Of a stretch of 64,000 bases of DNA, positions 35,891-43,834 are shown one piece after another. The stretch is from assembly GCA_903840435.1 (NCBI GenBank), contig CAIMFV010000047.1, positions 124,001 through 188,000 on the forward strand. The letters run 5' to 3'. The stretch comes from an uncultured Caulobacterales bacterium. Lineage in GTDB: Bacteria > Pseudomonadota > Alphaproteobacteria > Caulobacterales > Caulobacteraceae. The position numbers were made by a program, and so were the translations under genes. Position 1 is the stretch's first letter. Every line of letters starts with the position of its first letter. The notes under the pieces are model-generated. The model was not told the origin of the DNA. It was given only the letters and a program-made list of their open reading frames with translations, and ran no database searches.

Positions 35891-37273
35891 TTACCGTCCA
35901 AGAAGCCGCGCCTCGGCACCAAGGCGCGCACCAAGCGGCGAACCTGCGCGAGTGTTTGCCTCAGATCTTAGATAATTCGCAGCACCATCCCAATCTCCCG
36001 CAAAAACATAAGCGTAGAACTTGGGATTAATGGCGGAGCTGGCGTTGAACATGCGGTCAAAAAATACTGTTTGCCGATTTTCACTCAAATCAGAAAAACT
36101 ACCATGCCTTTGAGTGACATTAATATTATAAAAATCCAATGTATATTTGATATAAATGCTAAATACGTTTTGAGTTACTGTCTCCGCCTGCTGAACGCTA
36201 AGTGCTGCCGGGCTTTTTTTCTTAAGCCAGTTCAGAGCCTCTTGTCGCTGTATGTCAGAGCCGACGGCACCGGAAAAAGCCTCAAATAGCCTCCTGTCTC
36301 CGGCGGCAATACGCGACCACGTCTGCCGGGTTTGCTGACCTAAGTCACATCCCGCCCCAAAACTTACGCCAGATTTCCCGCTCATCCCTGGTGCCCAGGG
36401 AACATACGGAGTCAAGACGATGCCCCCTTCTTGGTCGATGGTAAATGAGAAGTCGACACGCGTGTGATGATGGGCATTTATTGTTGAGCCATCGATGATT
36501 GGATTTGTCAGTTGTGCATAAGTAACCTTCTGGGGATCCGGCCCGTGTTTTCCAAAAATTACTGTATGATATTGAATATTTGGGACGTATGATTTGGGGG
36601 AATTCGCTGGTCGATCGGGGCCTGTCGTGCCTGCACCACCGTGCTGGAAATGCCCATGAGCAGCATGCGGGTCTGGCAAGGGCGTGTCATGGGTGACGGG
36701 GCCGTGCTCGATGAAGCCTTCTGCCATGTGGTGAAGGTCTTCGAGAAACTTGACCAGATGGGTGCGGGCTTCGGCGCCCATGCCTAAGATCGGTTTTTCC
36801 AACTTATCTTTCAGCTTGTCGGAAAGCTCGGCCAATTGGTGCTCGCCCTCTATCCCGAGCTTGGCGAAATGGTTTTTGAGAAATTGCCGGACCGTCAGCC
36901 GATTGCCATTATAGGCCAGATAGTCGATCCACCCGCTTTCGGCCTCGTCCAGGTCGGGGAAGATCGCCAAGTCGCCATCGGCGCCGATGGCGTGTCGCCC
37001 GCCAAAGCCCTTAAGCGGCGGCAGCCCATAGGGATTTTGGGTCCGCCAGCCGCGCCCGCCGCCCCGTCTAATTTCCCAAAAGCCATGCTCGCCGAGATAG
37101 CGGACCTCTCCATTGACGCCAAAGGCTCGAAATGGCCGGGTTTCCCGGCGTACCCGCCGATCTTGCGGCCGAATGGGGCGCGGTCGCCGACGGCCGTCAC
37201 CGCCGGACAGGGCGCCACCAAAGCTCGTCCATCGCCCAAATTTATCGCGCGGTTCATTGGGATTAAACGCCAT
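35891..37273 (-). CDS. Effector with pesticin-type muramidase domain
   Basis: A 460-residue protein in three parts: an N-terminal cassette (1-45, FNPNEPRDKFGRWTSFGG), a middle region with VRYLGEHGFWEI and a long helical stretch (about 130-195) followed by a His-rich linker, and a C-terminal domain (about 275-460) resembling the pesticin C-terminal T4-lysozyme-like muramidase. Its core reads IDQEGG (Glu282), TPYVPWAPG, SGVSFGAGCDLGQ (Ser304 where pesticin-type enzymes usually have Thr, Asp310). That domain cleaves peptidoglycan in pesticin. No signal peptide, so a delivery system or export cassette is needed; none is in the window. AT-rich codon use in its 3' half marks foreign origin. The start ATG is chosen over a TTG three codons upstream. 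Confidence 0.75.
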   Translation of the reverse strand: MAFNPNEPRDKFGRWTSFGGALSGGDGRRRPRPIRPQDRRVRRETRPFRAFGVNGEVRYLGEHGFWEIRRGGGRGWRTQNPYGLPPLKGFGGRHAIGADGDLAIFPDLDEAESGWIDYLAYNGNRLTVRQFLKNHFAKLGIEGEHQLAELSDKLKDKLEKPILGMGAEARTHLVKFLEDLHHMAEGFIEHGPVTHDTPLPDPHAAHGHFQHGGAGTTGPDRPANSPKSYVPNIQYHTVIFGKHGPDPQKVTYAQLTNPIIDGSTINAHHHTRVDFSFTIDQEGGIVLTPYVPWAPGMSGKSGVSFGAGCDLGQQTRQTWSRIAAGDRRLFEAFSGAVGSDIQRQEALNWLKKKSPAALSVQQAETVTQNVFSIYIKYTLDFYNINVTQRHGSFSDLSENRQTVFFDRMFNASSAINPKFYAYVFAGDWDGAANYLRSEANTRAGSPLGARLGAEARLLGR

Positions 37274-37349
37274 GGCGAGCAACCTTAGGGTCTATTTACA
37301 ACCCAAAGAAATAATTCAGCCAAAATGTGTCGCGTCAAGGTGGAAAATG
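37131..37349. repeat. Duplicated effector 5' cassette, copy B (full-length gene)
   Basis: Partner of the direct repeat at 34531-34752. It spans the first ~45 codons of the muramidase-like gene and about 75 upstream bases, so promoter and N terminus were copied together. The two copies lie about 2.6 kb apart in the same orientation. Confidence 0.9.
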
Positions 37350-37384
37350 AAATAGACTTAGGTATTCGCCGCCTTAGTGCACGC

Positions 37385-38518
37385 CTAGAGGAGCGCCATG
37401 GCCAAGGCGGCGTACTCGTCGCGGCTTGGCCGCTTTAGGGCTGTGAGGTGGGCAAGGTCGCTCACCGCATAGGCGACGATGTCGTCAATCTGGTCGCTTG
37501 TCACGCCGAGCTCCTTTAGGGTGGCAGGGAGACCGAGCTTGCGGTTCAAGTCTTCGACTGCATCGGCAAGGTCGGCGGCCGGCGAAAGCCCAAAGGCCCG
37601 CTTGAGCCGGGTGTATTTTTCCGGTGCCGCGCCTTCCGAGAAGCGCAAAACGCCTGGCAGAAACAGGGCATTTAAGGTGCCGTGATGCAGCCTATGGCCG
37701 GGAAGGCGACCGCAGGAGTGGGAAAGGGCATGAACGGCCCCCAGCCCTTTGGCAAAGGCAAGCGCGCCTTCGAGCGACGCCATCATCATCTGATATCTGG
37801 CGTCGCGGTCCGACCCATCGGCGACGGCCCGTTGCAAATGGCCCTCCGCCACGGCGCGCTCGACCCCGTCATAACCAATGGCTTCCAAGGGCGGATTGGA
37901 AAAGGGCACGAGCACCGCCTCGATACAATGGGTGACGGCGTCCATGCCTGTGGCGGCAGTGATGCGGGCAGGAAGACCGAGCGTCAATTCCGGGTCGCAA
38001 AGCGAGATGGGCGGAATGAGGTGCGGTGAGATGATCGTCTCTTTTCGTCCATTGGCGAGGATCACCACCGCGCCGACCGAAACTTCCGAACCTGTGCCAG
38101 ACGTGGTGGGTATGGCGATCAAGGGGGCGATCTTGCCAATATGCTTGCCACCCCGGGCGCTGGCCCCCAACCGCTCTAAAGGGCCGTCATGGGTCGCCAA
38201 AAGGCCCACCGCCTTGGCGAGGTCCATGGGCGAGCCGCCGCCTAAGGCCACCAGTCCATCGGCGCCGGCAGCGCGATAGGCGTCCAGCGCGGTCAGTACG
38301 CTTGCCTCGTCCGGATTGGCAGGCGTTTGGTCATAAAGGCCGACAAAGGCCACCTCGCCCGCTGACGCCTGGACCCGGGCCGTCAGTCCCGCCGCCGTCA
38401 AGCCTGGATCGCTGACCAGAAATGGGCGGCTAACACCAAGCTTTTTCAATGCATTAGGCAGTTGGGTCACAGCACCGAAATCAAAGTGGGTGGTGTTGAC
38501 CAGGCTGATGACAGGCAT
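37385..38518 (-). CDS. Iron-containing alcohol dehydrogenase
   Basis: Group III metal-dependent alcohol dehydrogenase of 377 residues. It has GGGSPMDLAKAVG (NAD-binding) near residue 95, the metal ligands in GMDAVTHCIEA and HALSHSCGRLPGHRLHHG (Asp and three His), and the family's TTSGTGSEVS motif. The substrate could be a short alcohol, lactaldehyde or 4-hydroxybutyrate-type compound and is not determined. The start is set at MPVISLVNTT; the frame opens 11 codons earlier. It borders the accessory island. Confidence 0.93.
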   Translation of the reverse strand: MPVISLVNTTHFDFGAVTQLPNALKKLGVSRPFLVSDPGLTAAGLTARVQASAGEVAFVGLYDQTPANPDEASVLTALDAYRAAGADGLVALGGGSPMDLAKAVGLLATHDGPLERLGASARGGKHIGKIAPLIAIPTTSGTGSEVSVGAVVILANGRKETIISPHLIPPISLCDPELTLGLPARITAATGMDAVTHCIEAVLVPFSNPPLEAIGYDGVERAVAEGHLQRAVADGSDRDARYQMMMASLEGALAFAKGLGAVHALSHSCGRLPGHRLHHGTLNALFLPGVLRFSEGAAPEKYTRLKRAFGLSPAADLADAVEDLNRKLGLPATLKELGVTSDQIDDIVAYAVSDLAHLTALKRPSRDEYAALAMALL

Positions 38519-38679
38519 GCGTAAACCTTTGTGCATTACAAGGTGGTTCAAGTCCCGGCGAGGGTCGCCCGACGACGGAGCTTACGAAACCCAGCGTCAC
38601 TGGCCAAGGGCTGATGCGTGGGCGGGTTTGGTGCGGAAGACAGGCGGTCGCCTGCTGGCAAGGGTTCTATTGGGTCTCG

Positions 38680-39765
38680 ATGCAGTTTGAGTGCCTGTCG
38701 CCGTTAGATCTGACCGAGGAGGACGCAGACACCTGGCGTCGTCTGGCGGCCTTGCGACCTGAGACACGCTCTGCGTTTCTCGGCCCAGATTGGCCACGCT
38801 GGGTGACGCGCCTCGCCGGGCCAGACGCGCAAAAGGGCCGCATTGTGATCGTCCGCGACGCTGGCGAAGCGGTGGGGTTTTTCAGTTACCGCCAGTGCGG
38901 AAAAATCGCGCGCGCGATCGGGGCGCCCTTCGCGGACTATCAAGGCTGGGTGCTGAAGCCCGACGTTCGGCTCGACCCTCTAGCCATGTTGGCGGCGATG
39001 GAGGTGGATCGCCTCGACCTGCATCACACGCCAAAAGACTCGCTTCCCTTTGAGAGCGCCCTTCGCGAGGCGAGTGCTGCGCCTATCGTGCGCTTGGATG
39101 AAGGCTATGAGGCCTATGTCAAAGAGCGGCGCGCCGCTGGATCGCGCATTTCGCAAGACTGCGCCAAAAAGCGTCGCAAATTGCAGCAGCTCGGCCGGTT
39201 TCGGTTCACCCCCCTCAATCGCGATCCCAATGATCTCGAACAGCTGTTGCACCTCAAACGTCGCCAGTACCTTGCCACGGGCCAGAGGGACGTGCTCGCG
39301 CCGAGCTGGGCGCGCGAGCTGTTCAAGGGTCTCCAGAGGTTGGACGCGCCTTGGTTTTCCGGCGCCCTCTTTACCTTGCATCTCGACGATCAGCTGGTCG
39401 CCGGGCATTTCGCTTTACGCGGTGGCGACATTTTGCATGCCTGGATCATTGGCCACGAGGCGCGCCACGGCGCCGCCTCGCCGGGCGCTGTCTTGATTGA
39501 TGAAATTCTGCGGTGGGCGAGCGCCAACGGGGTTCGCGAACTCGACTTCGGCTTACCCGCCCACCATTATAAGACCCGCTTCGCCAATCGTTGGCGGCCG
39601 ATGGCCGCGGGCTTCCTCGCTCGCCCATCCTGGGCCGGAGCCTGGCGGGGCCTGCAATGGGACGTGCGCCAGTTCGCCCAATCCGCCCCGCTCGGTCCGG
39701 TTTCAGATTGGCCGGGAAAGCTGATGCGTCGCTTCGACCGCGATGCGGCTTTGCGCGACGGCTAA
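38680..39765 (+). CDS. CelD/BcsL-family GNAT acyltransferase (HfsK-like)
   Basis: A 361-residue cytoplasmic protein with the double-GNAT (BioF2/CelD) fold. The C-terminal domain carries SGALFTLHLDDQLVAGHFALRGGDILHAWIIGHEA, GAVLIDEILRWASANGVRELDFG and PAHHYKTRFAN, typical of the group that acylates exopolysaccharide sugars, such as Caulobacter HfsK in holdfast synthesis. The start is taken at MQFECLSPLD; the open frame begins at 38614. It is divergent from the alcohol dehydrogenase gene. The polysaccharide link is inference. Confidence 0.8.
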   Translation: MQFECLSPLDLTEEDADTWRRLAALRPETRSAFLGPDWPRWVTRLAGPDAQKGRIVIVRDAGEAVGFFSYRQCGKIARAIGAPFADYQGWVLKPDVRLDPLAMLAAMEVDRLDLHHTPKDSLPFESALREASAAPIVRLDEGYEAYVKERRAAGSRISQDCAKKRRKLQQLGRFRFTPLNRDPNDLEQLLHLKRRQYLATGQRDVLAPSWARELFKGLQRLDAPWFSGALFTLHLDDQLVAGHFALRGGDILHAWIIGHEARHGAASPGAVLIDEILRWASANGVRELDFGLPAHHYKTRFANRWRPMAAGFLARPSWAGAWRGLQWDVRQFAQSAPLGPVSDWPGKLMRRFDRDAALRDG

Positions 39766-39839
39766 AGCCGCTGTTGGCACATAGCCACCTTGGCGAACTT
39801 CGGTATAAACGGGGCCTCTGTGATCAAAGGGTCTATGCC

Positions 39840-40352
39840 ATGCCGCCCATGAGACGTTTCGCGCCCATCCTCTGTGGATTAAGCCTTGCGCTGGCCTCGT
39901 GCGGGCTTGGCGGAAGGGCATCGACGGCAGAGGCCATCTCGGCGGAAAAATCCTCAGAGGCCTTTATGGTCGCGCGGGCCAAGGAGCCGGGCGTGGTGAA
40001 GACACCGTCGGGGCTCCTCTACAAGGTTTTGGCCTCGGGCCCAACAAGCGGTCCCCATCCGGGTCTGCGCGACGAGGTGAAGATCGACTATGTCGGACAA
40101 TTGCCCAGCGGGGAGGTATTTGATTCGACCAGCGCTCGCGGTGTTCCCGCTGTGCTTAGGGTCGGCGACCTTGTTCCGGCATGGCGGGAGGCCTTGCCCT
40201 TGATGCGTCCAGGCGACGAATGGATCCTCTATGTACCCGCCAAACTCGGCTATGGCGCAGAGGGCGCAGGCAGCGCCATCCCGCCCAACTCGGCCTTGGT
40301 ATTTAAAATCAAGCTCCTAGGCGTCCTAGAGGCCGGTCCGGCCAAGGCCTGA
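39840..40352 (+). CDS. FKBP-type peptidyl-prolyl isomerase lipoprotein
   Basis: Periplasmic prolyl isomerase anchored as a lipoprotein: the 170-residue product has a signal with lipobox LALASC (Cys21) and a C-terminal FKBP domain (DEVKIDYVGQLPSGEVFDST, VPAWREALPLMRPGDEWILYVPAKLGYG, IPPNSALVFKIKLLGV). The start at MPPMRRFAPI is chosen because the longer frame (from 39591) reads through the end of the acyltransferase gene in another phase. It lies between that gene and the cytochrome c maturation genes. Confidence 0.92.
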   Translation: MPPMRRFAPILCGLSLALASCGLGGRASTAEAISAEKSSEAFMVARAKEPGVVKTPSGLLYKVLASGPTSGPHPGLRDEVKIDYVGQLPSGEVFDSTSARGVPAVLRVGDLVPAWREALPLMRPGDEWILYVPAKLGYGAEGAGSAIPPNSALVFKIKLLGVLEAGPAKA

Positions 40353-40510
40353 TCACCTCGCTTTGGTCGAGGATGGGTGAAGTTAGGTTTGGCCCAACCG
40401 GCAGACGACGACATCGGAAGAAGGGAGTTTGTCCGGTTCAGCGTGAGGCTGGCAGAATCTCGGCACGAAACCGCGTCGCGTCGGCGCACGAAATCGAGTA
40501 TGTCGAGGTC

Positions 40511-41227
40511 ATGTTCGCATATTTTGCCAATCCGGCCCGGTTCATGGCCCTGTCGCGCTGGCTGGCGCCTTTGCTTGGGCTGATCACGGCCCTGCTCTTG
40601 GTCTATGGCCTCAGTCTCGCGGTCGCGGTGCCTGACGATTATCAGCAAGGCGCGACGGTGAAGATCATGTTCGTCCACGTGCCTGCCGCTTGGCTTGGCC
40701 TTTTCGCCTATGGGTGTTTGGCGGGCGCGAGCTTTTTTGGCCTCGTCTTCCGCCATCCCCTCGCCGATGCAGCAGCGCGGGCGGCCGCACCCTTGGGCGC
40801 CGCCTTTACAGCCCTTGCCTTGGTCACCGGATCGCTGTGGGGACGCCCCATGTGGGGAACCTGGTGGGCATGGGGCGATGCGCGACTGACCTCGGAATTC
40901 ATTCTGTTCGTTTTCTATCTTGGCTATATGGCCCTCTATTTCGCCATTGATGATGAGGCCAAGGCGGCGCGCGCGGCGGCGATTCTCGCCCTGGTCGGAT
41001 TGGTCAATCTGCCAATTGTGCATTTCTCGGTCGAGTGGTGGAACTCGCTGCACCAAGTCGGCAGTGTCGGTAAAAAGGGCGCTCTGGCGGCGGTCTATTT
41101 GACGCCGCTCTTGGTGATGGGGCTTGCCTATACCACCCTGTTCGGGGCCCTGTGGTTGGTTCGCATCCGGGCCGAGGTGTTTCAGCGGCGCGCCAATGTC
41201 CTTACCGCTGCCGAGGCGGAGGCCTGA
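40511..41227 (+). CDS. ccmC: Heme exporter protein CcmC
   Basis: Inner-membrane heme handling protein of cytochrome c maturation system I that loads heme onto CcmE. The 238-residue product has six membrane helices, the tryptophan-rich WGTWWAWGDARLTSE motif near residue 115, and the heme-ligand histidines in FVHVPAAW and VHFSVEWWNSLHQ. It leads a compact ccmC-ccmD-ccmG operon. The ccmA and ccmB genes, often directly upstream, are not present in the window. Confidence 0.95.
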   Translation: MFAYFANPARFMALSRWLAPLLGLITALLLVYGLSLAVAVPDDYQQGATVKIMFVHVPAAWLGLFAYGCLAGASFFGLVFRHPLADAAARAAAPLGAAFTALALVTGSLWGRPMWGTWWAWGDARLTSEFILFVFYLGYMALYFAIDDEAKAARAAAILALVGLVNLPIVHFSVEWWNSLHQVGSVGKKGALAAVYLTPLLVMGLAYTTLFGALWLVRIRAEVFQRRANVLTAAEAEA

Positions 41228-41229
41228 CC

Positions 41230-41412
41230 ATGACCGAAGCGATGATGAACTTCGCCGGGCATTATCCGCTCTATGTCCTGCCCGCCTATGGCCTCAGCGC
41301 CGCGACGCTGCTCGTCCTCGTGATCGACAGTCTCTTGCGCGCCCGCAAGTGGCGGCGCGCCGCCGAGCATCGCGACCGGTTGCGGACCCAGTCGAAGGAG
41401 GACGGTGCGTGA
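41230..41412 (+). CDS. ccmD: Heme exporter protein CcmD
   Basis: Small single-pass protein (60 residues) that binds CcmABC and helps release heme-loaded CcmE. It has the family's N-terminal HYPLYVLPAYGLS, one transmembrane helix (AATLLVLVIDSLL) and a basic cytoplasmic tail. The ATG is two bases after the ccmC stop, and its stop overlaps the GTG of ccmG. Confidence 0.92.
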   Translation: MTEAMMNFAGHYPLYVLPAYGLSAATLLVLVIDSLLRARKWRRAAEHRDRLRTQSKEDGA

Positions 41413-41927
41413 ACCGAGCTCTCGCGGCACTGCCCCTGATGGCCTTTTTGAGCTTGGCGCTTTTGTTTGGCCTCTATGGCCTCAAGCATGATCCACATGT
41501 GGTGCCAGACGCCTTGGTCGGCCAGCCTGTGCCAGCCCTGACCCTCGCCAAGCTCGAGTCGGGCGAGCCGATCGCGTTGCGGGCCCGGGTCAAAGGCCCT
41601 GCCTTAATCAATTTCTTCGCCTCCTGGTGTGCCCCCTGTATCGAAGAGGCGCCCGCCCTGATGGCTTTGAAGGATGCAGGCGTTCGGATTATCGGCCTCG
41701 ACTATAAGGATAGCCCAGCAGCCGTGCGTGCCTTTCTCAGCCGCAGCGGCGATCCCTATGAGGTGGTGCTGTCGGATCCAGACGGTGCAGCGGGTATCGA
41801 GTTTGGCGCATCGGGGTTTCCTGAAACCTTTGTCGTCAATGGGCGAGGCGTGATCGTGGCCAAATATGCTGGCCCCCTAACGCCAGAAATCGCCGACCGA
41901 CTGCTGGCCAAGGCTCAGACGCCTTAA
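41409..41927 (+). CDS. ccmG: Thiol:disulfide interchange protein CcmG/DsbE
   Basis: Membrane-anchored periplasmic thioredoxin that keeps apocytochrome c heme-binding cysteines reduced. The 172-residue product has an N-terminal transmembrane anchor (ALAALPLMAFLSLALLFGLYG), then a thioredoxin fold with WCAPC near residue 78 and the GxPETFVV loop (GFPETFVV). The start is GTG overlapping the ccmD stop by four bases (GTGA), which fixes the start better than the longer frame from 41124. Confidence 0.95.
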   Translation: MNRALAALPLMAFLSLALLFGLYGLKHDPHVVPDALVGQPVPALTLAKLESGEPIALRARVKGPALINFFASWCAPCIEEAPALMALKDAGVRIIGLDYKDSPAAVRAFLSRSGDPYEVVLSDPDGAAGIEFGASGFPETFVVNGRGVIVAKYAGPLTPEIADRLLAKAQTP

Positions 41928-42064
41928 GGTCTTGCGGTTCACCTGACGCCCGCACCCCTCGTCAACTTCTGGTTAACCATAATCCCACGACCTGATATCT
42001 TGCGCGAATCAATCGTCTATTGACGAGGTCGGGCGTTGGCGCCCGGCGAGGTTCGGGTGAAGAG

Positions 42065-42391
42065 ATGGCGGACCCCATTGGCAGGTTAGGTGCTGCGCCG
42101 GTTGCGCCCCAAACGGTTGCTCCCCAAACGGTTGCTCCGAAGCGGTCCGAGGCGGCGCGTGCGGCGCAAAAGGCATTTTTCGAAGCCGCGCGGGCGGCGA
42201 CTGAGCCGAGCCCCGCCACGCCCGCGCCGAAGCTCAAAGCGACCGCCAGCGCTACGCCTGCTGCAACCTCCGGCCCGGTCCGCGCCCAAAGCTCAGCGGC
42301 GGCGCCTGCGACACCGTCCCCGGCGCCATCGGCTCCCACCCCGGGCCGCCGCCTTGCGCCCCCCGGTTCGCGGGTCAATCTGTTAGTTTAA
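42065..42391 (+). CDS. Ala/Pro-rich hypothetical protein
   Basis: A 108-residue low-complexity protein: MADPIGRLG, then an Ala/Pro/Thr-rich stretch (APQTVAPQTVAP, PSPATPAPKL) and a short conserved-looking end, RRLAPPGSRVNLLV. Codon third positions are GC-rich as in neighbouring genes, and a purine-rich GGTGAAGAG precedes the ATG. A 15-bp tandem repeat (42107-42136) encodes the repeated APQTV. No function known. A TTAACCAT and GAATC lie upstream. It may be a small cytoplasmic regulator or disordered linker protein. Confidence 0.5.
   Translation: MADPIGRLGAAPVAPQTVAPQTVAPKRSEAARAAQKAFFEAARAATEPSPATPAPKLKATASATPAATSGPVRAQSSAAAPATPSPAPSAPTPGRRLAPPGSRVNLLV
42107..42136. repeat. 15-bp in-frame tandem duplication
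   Basis: CCCCAAACGGTTGCT occurs twice in tandem within the Ala/Pro-rich gene and encodes a duplicated five-residue block. Confidence 0.85.
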
Positions 42392-42406
42392 GCCCTGGCT
42401 AATGGG

Positions 42407-43054
42407 CTAGGCTAACCGCGCGGCGCGCTTGGCCAGCGCCCGGGTGAGGGTTGAGGTCTGCTGCGGTGATAATTTGGCGTGCAGGGCGGGATAGATCTCC
42501 GCCTCCTCGCGCCTTGCATGGTGGGCAAAGGCCGATCTGAGGGCTTGCAGTCCCTTGGCAAAGTCCTCGCCTTCAGGGGGCAAGGTGGATAGGCGGTGAA
42601 GGTGGCCGCGAATATCGAAATGCTCGCTGGACAGCGCCCGGGCCTCGGCCTCAAGTTCGGCGGCCGATAGGGTGGGGTAGATGACGCTCTCTTCGGCAAA
42701 GGCGTGCCGGGCCAGGGTCTTGTCCAGCTTTTGGAAGAGTTTCGCCCGGCGGGAGCTGGCCGCATCGGGCCCAAGCTCGGACAATTGGCTAAAGAGCCGC
42801 TCAATATAGTGATGTTCGGCGATGAGGGCGTCGCGCCAATCGCCTGTCGCCTCAATGGAGACCTCGGTTGCCGCCTTGCGTGACAAACTGGCGGCGACGC
42901 CAGCGGCAAAGCCGAGAAGCGCCACGCCCGCGAGGGTCGACATCGGGCCGCGCCCGGTTTCCAAGGCGGCGCGGCCAAAGCTCTGCACGGCCTCTTCACT
43001 GCGCTTTTTCAAGTCGCCAGCGACCTCGTCAAATCGGGGGGAGGACTTAGGCAT
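42407..43054 (-). CDS. Hemerythrin-domain protein
   Basis: A 215-residue protein with a hydrophobic segment near residues 37-57 (LAGVALLGFAAGVAASL) and an HHE cation-binding four-helix bundle: EHHYIERLFSQL, RHAFAEESVIYPTL, SEHFDIRGHLHRL and AFAHHARREEAEIYPAL, supplying the His and Glu ligands of a di-iron site. Such proteins sense or store oxygen or iron. The N-terminal helix may anchor it to the inner membrane. Convergent with the Ala/Pro-rich gene. Confidence 0.88.
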   Translation of the reverse strand: MPKSSPRFDEVAGDLKKRSEEAVQSFGRAALETGRGPMSTLAGVALLGFAAGVAASLSRKAATEVSIEATGDWRDALIAEHHYIERLFSQLSELGPDAASSRRAKLFQKLDKTLARHAFAEESVIYPTLSAAELEAEARALSSEHFDIRGHLHRLSTLPPEGEDFAKGLQALRSAFAHHARREEAEIYPALHAKLSPQQTSTLTRALAKRAARLA

Positions 43055-43115
43055 GGAGGAGACTTTTCGCTTTTCGATCAGTTTCGCGGTGGAGGCTAGG
43101 GAATAGGTCCCCTAT

Positions 43116-43814
43116 ATGGGCCGTATGGCCCAAGCTTTAAACCCAAAGCGCGACAAAGACACGACCCCGGTCCGCGTCAAGATCTGTGGCTTGACGGACG
43201 CAGGGGGCATTGCGGCGGCACTTCACGGCGGTGCAGATTTTTTGGGCTTTGTCATGTTTGAAAAGAGCCCGCGCCATGTGACGCCGCATGGCGCGTTCGA
43301 ATTGGCCAAAGCCGCCCGCGGTCGGGCGCAGATTGTCGCTGTCACCGTTGACGCCGAGGATGCGGTTTTGGCTGAGATCGTTACGATCCTCAAACCGGAT
43401 TATGTACAAGCGCACGGACAGGAATCTCCAGCACGCGTCGCAGAGATCAAGGCCCGGTTCGGTGTCAAGGTCATTCGCGCCGTCAGGGTCGACGACACGC
43501 CGCTGTCGCAGGTGGCGCAGGCCTATTCTGGCGCGGCCGATCTCATGCTCTATGACGCAGCCCCGCCGCCCGGCGCCGCCATTCCCGGCGGCAACGGCTT
43601 GCAGTTCGACTGGCGCCTCACCGAGCCGCTTTCGTCCGACCCGCCCTGGTTTCTTGCGGGGGGGTTGACGCCCGTCAATGTCCGCGAAGCCCTTGCCGTG
43701 TCGGGAGCGCCGATGGTCGATGTTTCTTCTGGCGTCGAGGCGGCCCCTGGGTGTAAGGACCCGTCTCTCATTTCGGCCTTTCTGCGTGCGGCGAGGTCGC
43801 CATCCTCGGTTTAG
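43116..43814 (+). CDS. trpF: Phosphoribosylanthranilate isomerase
   Basis: Third step of tryptophan synthesis, an Amadori rearrangement in a TIM barrel. The 232-residue product has KICGLTD near residue 22 (catalytic Cys), [25 protein letters not shown], and the phosphate-binding [15 protein letters not shown] and VDVSSGVE. It leads trpF-trpB-trpA-accD, a conserved alphaproteobacterial order. Two ATGs (43116, 43125) are possible starts. Confidence 0.95.
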   Translation: MGRMAQALNPKRDKDTTPVRVKICGLTDAGGIAAALHGGADFLGFVMFEKSPRHVTPHGAFELAKAARGRAQIVAVTVDAEDAVLAEIVTILKPDYVQAHGQESPARVAEIKARFGVKVIRAVRVDDTPLSQVAQAYSGAADLMLYDAAPPPGAAIPGGNGLQFDWRLTEPLSSDPPWFLAGGLTPVNVREALAVSGAPMVDVSSGVEAAPGCKDPSLISAFLRAARSPSSV

Positions 43815-43834
43815 ACCCCAGGGAAACCTTAGCC

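Noticed and set aside
34004..37349. Prophage remnant
   Set aside because: The N-terminal motif recalls phage-associated proteins, but no integrase, terminase, capsid, tail or attachment repeats are present.
41973..41980. CtrA half-site TTAACCAT near a GAATC methylation site
   Set aside because: Only a single half-site, with no second TTAA at the right spacing; too common to claim.
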